DNA of 64,000 bases from assembly GCA_025331565.1 (NCBI GenBank), contig JAFREQ010000185.1, positions 86,001-150,000 of the forward strand, read 5' to 3'. Shown piece by piece: positions 12,401 through 21,600 of this stretch. The position numbers were made by a program, and so were the translations under genes. This DNA comes from Holacanthus passer. Taxonomy: Eukaryota > Chordata > Actinopteri > Pomacanthidae. Position 1 is the first letter of the stretch. Every line of letters begins with the position of its first letter. The notes beneath the pieces were generated by a model, which saw only the letters and a program-made list of their open reading frames with translations, did no database searches and had not been told where the DNA came from.

Positions 12401-12882
12401 GGAACATTTAATGTTTGTTGTTAAGAGTTGACTGGATCAGCTCCAAACCCCCTTATGAATGGATGAATGAAGGATGGATGAATGATGAATGGATTAATGT
12501 CACATAAATGCATGAATAATACATGAATGGATGAATGATGGATGGATTGATGATGGGAGTATGAATGCGTGATGAATGAATGATTGATGAATGAATCATT
12601 GATACATAACTGGATGAATGATGAATGAATGATTGATACATAACTGGATGAATGATGGATGGATGAATGAATGAATGATTGATGGATGGATGATTGATAG
12701 ATGAATTATGAATAAATGATAGATGGATGATGGAAGGATTAATGATGGATGGCTGAATGGATGTGATGATGACATTTGTTTCCCCCTGCAGTGATAAGGA
12801 GGAGCTGCTTCCAGATCCAGATGAGCAGTCCTCCGTGGAGTCTCTGACCGTCCCAGAGACACCCAAACTGGACAAGGCCTGA
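4737..12882 (+). CDS. spint2: spint2 / HAI-2-like Kunitz-type serine protease inhibitor (MANSC + 3 Kunitz + TM), 10 exons
   Basis: Coding exons: 4737-5190, 6991-7161, 10132-10215, 10337-10411, 11074-11235, 11323-11385, 11477-11644, 11859-11903, 12091-12199, 12792-12882. They total 1422 nt, or 473 aa, with all junctions GT/AG and in phase. Order: signal peptide (MRQTRLRSRLVAVCFLVYAG), MANSC-type Cys-rich domain, Ser/Thr-rich linker, Kunitz 1, acidic linker, Kunitz 2, linker, Kunitz 3, basic linker, membrane helix and short cytoplasmic tail. Each Kunitz domain has six Cys and CRAAF at the reactive site (P1 Arg), predicting inhibition of trypsin-like proteases such as matriptase, hepsin and HGFA at the cell surface. 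The tail start SDKEELL resembles the DDKEQL of human HAI-2, and the neighbour is ppp1r14a as in human. The MANSC domain is a HAI-1 (SPINT1) feature, so the name rests on synteny and tail. No LDLa domain is present. First Met chosen because a signal peptide follows directly. Confidence 0.9.
6991..7161 (+). CDS. spint2: spint2 exon 2: Kunitz domain 1
   Basis: A complete Kunitz/BPTI domain on one exon: CRLPMKVGSCRAAFPKFYYN, then FIYGGCEANGNNF and a final CEAAC. All six Cys are present and P1 is Arg. It starts after TCTCCTTCAG and ends at GGTAACA. Confidence 0.95.
7270..7535. repeat. CTGTTAGCTC-type minisatellite in spint2 intron 2
   Basis: Imperfect tandem copies of GGCTCCTGTTAGCTCCTATTAGT and shorter variants, with no coding meaning. 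Confidence 0.75.
8090..8093 (-). terminator. Pol III terminator (TTTT) of the tRNA-Arg gene
   Basis: On the minus strand a TTTT run follows the tRNA 3' end after three spacer bases, the normal RNA polymerase III stop. Confidence 0.8.
8097..8186 (-). tRNA. trnar-ucu: tRNA-Arg (anticodon TCT) with a 17-nt intron
   Basis: Read on the minus strand from 8186, the gene starts GGCTCTGTGGCGCAATGGAT (acceptor 5' strand, box A region). The anticodon arm TTGGA-CTTCTA is followed by a 17-nt intron beginning GTCAACATGG, then A-TTCAA. The T arm GGTTCGAGTCC (box B) and the acceptor 3' strand CAGAGTC plus discriminator G complete it. GGCTCTG pairs with CAGAGTC with one G-U. This is the canonical intron-bearing vertebrate tRNA-Arg-TCT. 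It lies antisense in spint2 intron 2, with its own internal promoter. Confidence 0.97.
8238..8315. repeat. (TC)n microsatellite
   Basis: A pure CT dinucleotide run of nearly 80 bp, directly upstream of the tRNA on the minus strand (where it reads GA). Confidence 0.97.
9028..9072. repeat. (TA)n tract
   Basis: An AT dinucleotide run in spint2 intron 2. A (TG)n tract follows at 9404-9442 and another at 10445-10485 in intron 4. Confidence 0.9.
11074..11235 (+). CDS. spint2: spint2 exon 5: Kunitz domain 2
   Basis: A complete Kunitz domain: CGAEPQVGPCRAAFQRWYYN, then FIYGGCRGNENNY and ending CMVAC. P1 is Arg. Its donor GTGAGT is duplicated 31 bp downstream (see the tandem duplication entry). Confidence 0.95.
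11230..11291 (+). repeat. spint2: Exact 31-bp tandem duplication across the spint2 exon 5 donor
   Basis: The 31-mer starting GTACAGGTGAGTAACG and ending CTGTACCG occurs at 11230-11260 and again at 11261-11291. It copies the last six exon bases, the GTGAGT donor and 25 bp of intron, so two identical 5' splice sites lie 31 bp apart. Use of the second donor would put an in-frame TAA right after Kunitz 2. Confidence 0.95.
11477..11644 (+). CDS. spint2: spint2 exon 7: Kunitz domain 3
   Basis: A complete Kunitz domain: CTVTPDPGPCRAAFPMFYYS, then FIYGGCHGNQNRY and CLSRC. It shares GPCRAAF and CQSFIYGGC with domain 2, suggesting the pair arose by internal duplication. Human HAI-2 has only two Kunitz domains. 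Confidence 0.95.
12091..12199 (+). CDS. spint2: spint2 exon 9: transmembrane segment
   Basis: The exon encodes a hydrophobic run, AIFLFVTLAAISALLLVTLI, followed by VIT and a stop-transfer cluster MRRR. This gives a type I topology with all inhibitor domains outside the cell. The next exon (12792-12882) gives a short acidic tail and the TGA. Confidence 0.9.
12440..12765. repeat. TGAA/TGGA tetranucleotide-rich array in spint2 intron 9
   Basis: A degenerate (ATGGATGAATGA)n array. The Ser/His/Ile-rich open frames on its minus strand are translation of the repeat. Confidence 0.9.
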
Positions 12883-13370
12883 GGAGACGCCCTGGACTCA
12901 CCAGGGACCACTGACGGGTTTGTTTCAAGAGATGTTCCACCTCAGAACTGATTTTAAAAGATGTTCTTCTTGTGATTTCCTTCAGTTGATCAACAGAAAT
13001 GTGAAAGACATTTTAGAGCCTAACAAGCTGACAGATGAAGAAACTTCACGCTTGATAACTTGAGGTTATGAGGATGTGATTGTGTTGTTTGATCTCAGGA
13101 ACAACATGTAGATTTCAGTTTTGTGGTGGATTTTTCCTTTAAGTGTGTGAGCTGTGTTAGAAGAGCTAATCGTCAGATATCGTCAGTGTGGGTCAAAGGG
13201 AAACTGTCGCACATAAAACTCCATGCTTTTAACTGCTTAAATTAACAATCAGACTTTCGTTTTTCCTTCAGCAGGTTGATTTTGTCTCAGGAACAAACCT
13301 GATCCATCTGTCTCGACTTCACTCAGCCTTTATTGGTCACTGGTTTAGTTTCTGCTGTATTCACAATAAA
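12883..13370 (+). other. spint2: spint2 3' UTR with candidate poly(A) signal
   Basis: Sequence after the TGA at 12880-12882. The first good AATAAA is at 13365-13370, which would give a 3' UTR of about 0.5 kb. Later signals (for example near 15021 and 15168) cannot be excluded. Confidence 0.6.
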
Positions 13371-16150
13371 GGAAATGATGAAGCCCTCTTTTTCTCTTTC
13401 TCTCTAAGAGTTATATGTTCAGATTGATTCAACTCTCATGTCTGTAGCTAACTATGAAGCTACGGCCAGCAGCTGTTAGCTTAGCTTAGCATAAAGACTG
13501 GAGTTTCTTCCATTTGAACAGAAACAGGCGGGTTCCCCATTTCCAGTCTTTGTCCTAAACTAAACCTACTAGCTTTAGCCTTGTATTTAGCCTCAGACAT
13601 GACAGTAAATCAGTGTGACTGTCACAGAGGAAGAGAAGAAGATTTACTGACTGATATCAAACTAAAACAAGTCTTCAGATAAGTGAACGTTTGTTTATTA
13701 AAGTAAAGATTGAAATCATTTTAGAAACACGATCATATAACAGGTGTTAATCTGATTTTAAACCTGTTGTAATGTGTATTATTTTTAACACCTGACAGAA
13801 TTATTGCTATAAACATCATATTTGTTTTTTAAGTTGCATAGTTTCAGGTTTTATTGACAGGTTTGATTTTCCTGTTGTTTAAACTCTTTTTAAATCGAGC
13901 TTAAAATTGAAATCATTTATTCAGGAAAACTGTTTTTAGTTTCTATAATGTGAGAACTGTTTTCTTTTAGTCATTGTAAACTGAATATCTGTGGGTTTTG
14001 TACAAACTCAACAATGTGACATCACTTTAATTTCTGGTGATTTAAGATGGAGGTTTGACATCATTTTTATATTTTACAGATTAAACAATTAAATGTAAAA
14101 TCAAAGGTGTGTTTTTACTAAGCTGGATGGCGTAAAGTGTAAGTTTGTAGTTGAACACTTGTATCTTTAAAAGAGATTTTAAAAAAACAGGAGTTTCTTT
14201 AGTTTTCTATATAAACAAGAAAATATTCAGCCAATGAGACGAGAGGATCCATGCAACACAATGTCATGTGACCATAGAAAAGTCACCTGAGAAAACCTGC
14301 AGGAAGATTTTCATTTAACAAAAATAAAGTTTAGGACCAAATACCTGGTTAAGGCAGAGATGAAGCAAATGAAAAGCAAATCATTAGATAAATGAAAGAC
14401 TTTGTAGAGCCTATATTTCCCATAATCCAAAAGGATTGTCTCACCAGCTCCCCCTGTAGGCTGAGAATCACAGAGTCACATGATTAAACTGCACTAACTG
14501 CAGAATACTTTCTTAGAGTCACTTTATTCATGTATTTAATGTATCCCTTTAGCCCTTTAACATTTTTGTGGGGAATGTATGCTCATAGACAGACAGACAG
14601 ATTTTATTTGTCCCAAAATTGGGAAGTTGTTTGGATTAATGTAATTCAACGTAAATCATTTTTGTTTCTGAATGGAAATTATATTCCACAGACTTTTTCC
14701 CTTGAAAATAACCACAATAATTAGAAAATTAATTATAAATTGTTCATTTTGATTAAAAGTAGCTCAAGTAAGGGGTTATCTTGCATTTTCTAATAATTAT
14801 ATGATGCAAAGTTCTAATCACAAGTTTCTTTATTGTGAGAATTCTTATTTTTCTTTGAAGAAATGTGAGACATATTCATCAAAATGAAAATGTTTTAATA
14901 TGAACTGAAAGGAAATTAAGAGAATAATTCCAAAGTGTATCTGCAGTTTGTTGTGAGAATGTGACTTCATGTAAAAACTATAATAATTACAGCTATTTCT
15001 TCACTTTCATCACGTCATGAAAATAAAAGTTGAAAGAGTTCACACACCTGAAACATTAATTTCAATCTTATCAGAAATGAAAACATAAATGATGTGTGGG
15101 ATTTAATAATGGTGTCAGAGTGTAGATGTGTTCTCTGTGTGAACTTTCTCACCTGTCAACTCTGTACTCAATAAAACTTTATTAGCACTTCATTTGCTGA
15201 AATGTTGAAATGGTCACGTATACATCGACAGATGGAGAATTATTAGCAGCATGTTTCTGACAGCTGATGATTGTTCCTCAATTCAGCTACATGAACATTA
15301 TATGATCATTCAGGAGGTGTTTTGGTAGGTTCGCTGCTGTTATGCTGACTACACAAACCGACAATGACACAAGATCAAACCCAAACCTGGACAGGATCCC
15401 AGAACAGTTGATAATCACTTCCATATGAATGGCTAACACATATTTATAGAAAACACCTGTGAAAAATTCAATAATTACTCATGCATTTCATGGGCATACA
15501 TGTATTTTGACATATTCTGTTCAATATCCTGAGCACCTGTATGTTCAACACAAATATGGATTTGACATTTGAAAATAGCTATGAATTGCAACCATGTAAC
15601 CCACAGAGACATTGAAGCACCACATGCAGTTTTCAGTTTCTTCTGCAAAATATTTGAAAATGAAGTTATCTCATACTTTACACAGAGGAAATTAAAGTTA
15701 ATCAATGCAAAATGTTTTAGATCATCAACTCTTTGGATATAACATATTTTTGTCTCGGCAAATTAACATAACAAAAAGTAGCAAAAAATTAATGAAAGTA
15801 ACAATTTATCCACACCTCATAAATCAACATATATTATAAATATGTTTACCTGTTAAAATACTACATGAAAACTGACATTTTCGTCTGTATTTTGAAATAT
15901 ATGTGATATAGATCCAAGTTTTGGATATTGATGGGAAACAAATAGAAGTTGACAAACAAAATAGTATAGATGTAATTTGCATACATAAATCACATAAATC
16001 TGATTTTTGTATGGGAATTTATGACTTTTCTCAACACATCAAAGGTTTTTCTTGAAACGTAAATGCGTTATTTCAACAGTGGCGCTTTTGTACTGTCGGG
16101 AAATATTAATAAAAACGTAAAATAAAAGAACAAATTACTGGCTCTGATTT
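13371..16150. other. Intergenic region between spint2 and atg16l1
   Basis: AT-rich with no supported gene. It contains a LINE-type 3' end at about 14586-14628 (AGACAGACAG then ATTTTATTTGTCCCAAAATT, minus orientation). The remaining ORFs are short and show no family resemblance. Confidence 0.6.
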
Positions 16151-16400
16151 AAACACAACGTCATTTTAAAGCGACCAACCCGGTAGTGTGTCGTCGGAGC
16201 CAAAATGGAGGTGAGATGGCGCGAGGCGGCTGAAGAAGCTGATGTCGGTTAACCTGAGAAACTGGAGCGTTTAACCGTGACACACCTGAAGCAACATCCA
16301 CGAGTTTAACGGCGAGTCGTTCCAGGTAACCAGCCACAGTCCGGGACTCACTTAGATGGTGTAAGTTTTCATTTCCGCCCCTTTTTAAAGCGCTGCGAAG
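16150..16400 (+). promoter_or_regulatory. atg16l1: atg16l1 promoter / 5' exon region (GC- and CpG-rich)
   Basis: Base composition changes sharply from AT-rich to CpG-rich (CGGTAGTGTGTCGTCGGAGC), as expected of a TATA-less housekeeping promoter. An ATGGAG at 16205-16210 is directly followed by a GTGAGA donor. Spliced to the acceptor before 17686 it would read ATG GAG GTG GCC ATG GCG, in frame with atg16l1. The first exon may therefore carry an alternative start, giving an N-terminus MEVAMAERR. Another possible donor, GTAACC, lies near 16326. Confidence 0.5.
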
Positions 16401-16878
16401 GTCTGCAGCTAGCGGCTAAGTTAGCATGTTAACATGTCGAGTCACGGGTGTTTGTGTCCCGGGTCGTGTGGTCTGAAACAGACCGTAAACACAGCACGGT
16501 GACCGGAACACCGGCACGAAGGCGCCGACATGTTGTTGAGTTTCTAAGTGTTGTAATTCTGACAGATTTAAACGATAAAGGAGCGTAAGCGAGCAGCCAG
16601 GTTGTCTTCCTGTTTGTGTTGCGCTTCCCTTTAGCATCACATGCTAACAGCGAGAGGCTAATAGCTGCTACACATGCCGAGTATTTCTTTACTCTTCATG
16701 TTAACTTCTGCCTGAGAACATCTTGAATGTGTCTTTTTGATGCTGTTGGGCCTGTTAAAGCTCCAGGTCGCCATCTTTACAGGTGAGTCACCTGAGTTAA
16801 TGGGACGTAACGTCGTGGTGTTTTGGGATATTTAAATCAAAGACACAATCATCAATGTTTACACTTCAACTACGTGCG

Positions 16879-16985
16879 GTAAGATAAGCTAAACCTTTAT
16901 TCGTCCCACAGTGGGGAAATTTACTTTGCACAGCAGCAAGGGGATAGTCAGTAGTTAAATAGTAATGAACCGTATAAACAGAAGG
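16879..16985 (-). mobile_element. LINE 3' end, minus orientation, in the atg16l1 5' intron
   Basis: GATAAGCTAAACCTTTATTC then GTCCCACAGTGGGGAAATTT, followed by a stretch (cagcagcaaggg...gttaaatagtaatgaac) also seen after the tail at 45952. A further tail of the same kind lies at 19236-19275. Confidence 0.7.
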
Positions 16986-17054
16986 TTTAAAAAGTATTTC
17001 AAAAGTATTAACATTCAGCAACCACGGGCTAAGAAACGTATTTTCAAAATTACA

Positions 17055-17290
17055 AGAAATTGACTTGTCACAGATTTATTTATTGCCTTTTCATTGTATT
17101 GTTTTTACAATGTGAGGAAATGGTGTCACAAAGTCCAAGGTTCTTGTTCTGTCCAACCAACATTTTAAGACCTAAAGAGATTAAGTTTACTGTGATAGAA
17201 AACAGAGAAACTGACAGCAGACACTGGATGGTATTGTAGCTGATCGAAAACTGACTGAAACAGTTTGATCGATTATTGAAAAACAGATGT
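17055..17290 (-). repeat. Dispersed AT-rich repeat resembling a common teleost TCGATTA-type element
   Basis: It contains TTTACTGTGATAGAAAACAG and TTTGATCGATTATTG. Related stretches are at about 28960-29120, 30056-30365 and 36740-36960. Probably relics of a non-autonomous DNA transposon, judged by eye only. Confidence 0.45.
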
Positions 17291-17691
17291 GTGGTTGTGA
17301 CCTTACAGCTGATACCAACAACAACAATGATGATAATAATGTACAAGAGGAAAGAGCTCTGGTATCGATATCAGCCGTTATTCAGATTCATCCATCAGAG
17401 CTGAAAAAAGTCAATCAGAGCATCTTTAATATTCAGTTTCTGTTTATGAGATGTTGTTTGATGATTGTTATTAACAATGTATTGTGTCACTCTTGAAGGG
17501 TTTCTAATATTTTGTCCACCCCCATTGATACAGAATTGGTGTACAAAATATTAGCAACAGTTCAGCAGGAGTACAAACTACAGCCTGAATAGTTTTGTGT
17601 TATTTCCACCTCTGATGTTGTGACTTTTACTTTAATATATGTATGTGTGTGTGTGTCTGTGTCTGTGTCTGTCTGTCTGTCTCAGGTGGCC

Positions 17692-18566
17692 ATGGCGGAG
17701 CGGCGGGTGGAGTGCACGTGGAAGAGACACATCTCAGAGCAGCTGAAGCTCAGAGACCGAGTGCAGAGACAGGCCTTTGAGGAGATCGTCCACCAGTGTG
17801 AGTCCATCACTGTCACATACTGGAGCTGTCTCACTCCCTGTGAACTATAGACGGGTTTCCCTGTGTGTGCAGCAGGTAGAAAACTCATCACTACAATATC
17901 GTGATAACTTAGTAACAAACCTTTTCAGTGTTTAGAAATGAATACTGGAAACCAGTCAAAGTACTGGTAAATGTGTACATATTCATCCTTTATATGTTTT
18001 ACCACTTAAACACCTGTCTGCTCCGGCTAACAGCTGGCTTGACACATTCCAGTGTCCAATGCTAATAAAGATCATATAAAGTTAGCTATCTGGTTCATTC
18101 TGATGGTCCAAACTCTAGTATCAGGACAAGGGATGGACATTCCTTCTAATGTTTATTGAAAATAAAAACCAAGGTCTATGTATTCAGTGGAATAAGTAAC
18201 TAATTGGACTAATATTCTCGATTCTTTTTATGTGGAAGTACAAACGGGACTTTTAGTTCCTGGAACTATTAGGCCAAATAAGATTGTTTGACTTATCTAA
18301 AGTTAAAAACTGGTATTTAAAAGTGAACTTCAAGAATAAAACTGATGTTATGATCAGAAATGTTTTGACTACAACTTGAAAGGTTTAAAACCATGTTTGA
18401 AAACTGGACAATTGTGATGTTTTGCTGCTGGTGAAGTGTAAAGATGAGATGTTGATGATGAGTCATGTTGGTGGAGTTGGTCAAGTTGTCTTCATAGTCG
18501 TCCTGCTTTAACACTGTAACTAGTTCAGCAGCAGCAGCAGGATGGTGCAGACAGATTAATGAACTC

Positions 18567-18617
<51 letters not shown>

Positions 18618-21600
18618 GTCCGTCCGTCCGTCCGTGTGTGTCCGTGTGCGTGTGTGCGCTTGCATTGGTGTGTACGTGTGTGTTACAGATAACCGCCTAT
18701 TGGAGAAGTCAGACCTGCAGGCTGTTTTGTCCGAGAGATACCAGACTGACAAGTATGATGTCCAGAGAGGACATGAGGCCAGGTGAGTCCACATCAGCAG
18801 GTGTCTGATGGTTTACAGCTGGACAGACTTTTATAACCACGATTCTAAATCAGAGCTCAAGGTGTGATTTGATATGCCCCTTCAGTGTCCCCTGACATGT
18901 GATGTTCCTGAACGTCTGACTTGTCCTTGTCTTGTGTTTCAGTTGGGTGCAGACTCAGGTCGCAGTGATGCCCTGCAGCAGGAAATGGCTCAGATGAGAA
19001 TCAAACACCAGGAGGAACTAACAGAGCTACATAAGAAACGAGGAGAGGTCAGTCACCTTTACTACACACAGGATGTCCTGATGAAGCACAGTTTAGTTCC
19101 TGCATGGAAACTTGCTGCAGTCCATTTATCCATTAGTCAAAGAAGGAACTAATTGTTGTTTACAGCTCGGTAAAGCAAAAGAAAGTAGCACAAGCTTCAC
19201 TAGAAAATCATTAATAAGAAAATATATTCCTTTATTAAGATAAGATAAGATAAACCTTTATTTGACCCACAATGGGCAAACTTACTATATATGATATTAA
19301 ATAGATGTAATAATTAACGCTTTCCTTCAAAATGACTTGAATGATTTTAATTGAACATTAGAGTTCTTTTGTTTGATTTTGTAGTGGTTGTCAATAGTTT
19401 GAACACTGTTTGTGTTGCTCTCTCGTTTGTTCGTTAATTTTCTCCCGTCATTATCCAGACTTTGTTGGTTGTTAACATGGTAACATAAACAGAACAAACT
19501 GAATAAATCAGACATTACTGTAAAACAGTGCCAGTGTGACAAAAGCAAGACCAGATTTCTCAACAGTGGAGTTTCCTGTAAAAACTGCTGACATGAAAAT
19601 TTACAGCTGTACAACACTGCTGCAACACTACACTTCTGCAATGGTACCCTACTGCAACACAACAATACTGCAACAGCTAGCTGCTGAAGCTCATCAGCTG
19701 AAACTGGACAAGAGAGAAAACTCCCATAAACTTAAATAAATTAATCAGTTGTAATATGTTAATCCATCCATTTTCTGCTGCTATTAGATTACTGGAAATA
19801 AACAAATGTACTTTGTAGGTCATATTGTCCCTGCTGGTTTTCTGTCATTGTTTGACTTTTGTGGATAGGGTTTTTAATTGCGTTCTTTGTGTCTTTAAAA
19901 AGGCTTAGATTTAATTTAGTGAACAGTGCAGTGATGTTTGAATCAGTGAAACTCAGTAACTGATACTTTCTGAGATTTTTCGTCTCTGAGATGATCTGGT
20001 TTTCTCTCTTCGTCTAACAAACACTAACTATCCCGACGAGGATCTCATTGTACTCATTGACTGATGAATTTCAACCACTTTGTCGATTAATGGAATTGGA
20101 ATGAAATATTAACGTTTTAACGTTAACGTTATAACGTTCAAAAAACAATGATCCTATTTTTTGTTGTTTACATTGAGACTGAAATCTGGCCGACCAGGTA
20201 TCCATTATCTAATCAACATTGCCTACACATCTGGGGCTGAGTCATGGTCCGGGATAGTTCTGGAAACATGTTGATGCTGAGCAGTTCTTTGTGTTTGTCC
20301 TGCAGTTGGCTCAGAGTGTGATCGAACTGAACAACCTGATTCAACAGAAAGACAAAGAGATCCAGAGCAACGAAGCCAAGTCAGTATCTACACACACACA
20401 CACGCACACACAAAAATGAACAAACAAACAAAATCAATCTTATATTTGTGTGTTTTCAGGATGTTGGAGTACCAGCAGCAGATTGCCAGCCTGGAGGGAG
20501 ACTGTCGGGACCTGAGGAACTACCTGCAGGTAGGAGACCAGCTGAGACACAGACCAGCTGTCACCTGGAGCTGACAGAATCAGGTGTCCTGGTCACTGAA
20601 AAGTCATCAGTGGGTTCACATGATGAATACTCAGATCAGTTCATTCGTCTTTGAGAACAGAATATCACTTTAGCATTTAAAATAAACAGAACTATTCAAT
20701 AACATTGATCTGTCATCTTAAAGCCAGATATAGATAAACTGAATCCCATGAAACTAGTTGCAGCAGCACAGCATCAAATCTCAGAGATGTATGATCCTGC
20801 TAAGCCCTTGAAAATTTAATAGGCAAGATGCCATTTTCTTTTCATCATTAGATAGATAGATAGATAGATAGGTGTACTTTATTTGTCCCAAGCTGGGAAA
20901 TTCTTTTATTAATTCTTATTTATTTTAACACAACACAGCACAACACATAACTCGAGACAAAAAAACAACATACAGTGCAACAAACAAGTACCTAAAAACC
21001 ATTGATCCTGTGAGTAATAATGCAGTAGTAGAGGTAGGAATGATGTGTAAGATAAAGCAAAATGTTGTGCAAAGAACATAAAGTAAACATAAGAAACTAT
21101 CAATAAACTACAACATTTCGAGTCAAGTGTTTTCTCTGCCAGACTGAGTCTTATGGCTTATGGCAGGAAAGATTTCCTGTATCTGTCCTTGTGACAGCGG
21201 AGCTGAATCAGCCTGTTGGAGAACGAGCTCTGCTGTCTGTCCAGCAGCTGGTGGAGAGGGTGGTCAGGTTTGTCCAGTGTCTTCCTCTCCAACACAGCCT
21301 CGAAAGTGTACGATAACTGAACCAGCCTTTTTAATCAGTCTGTTCAGTCTGTTTGTGTTTCCGGCTCCAATGCGACTTCCCCAGCAAACAACAGCAAAGT
21401 ACAAGGCACTGGCGACGATTGACTGGTAGAATATTGCCAACATTCTGCTGCACACATTGAAGGATTGCTGATCTCCTTCTTATACACAGCTTGATTGACA
21501 AAACAACCCAGTGTTGTACTGGAAGTCAGAGGTGTACAGGGTGAACAGAAATGGAGACAGAACAGTCCCCTGTGGAGCTCCTGTGCTACTCACCAGCATA

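Noticed and set aside
12453..12940. Two Ser/His/Ile-rich minus-strand ORFs
   Set aside because: They read the TGAA/TGGA repeat in spint2 intron 9 and the antisense of its last exon.
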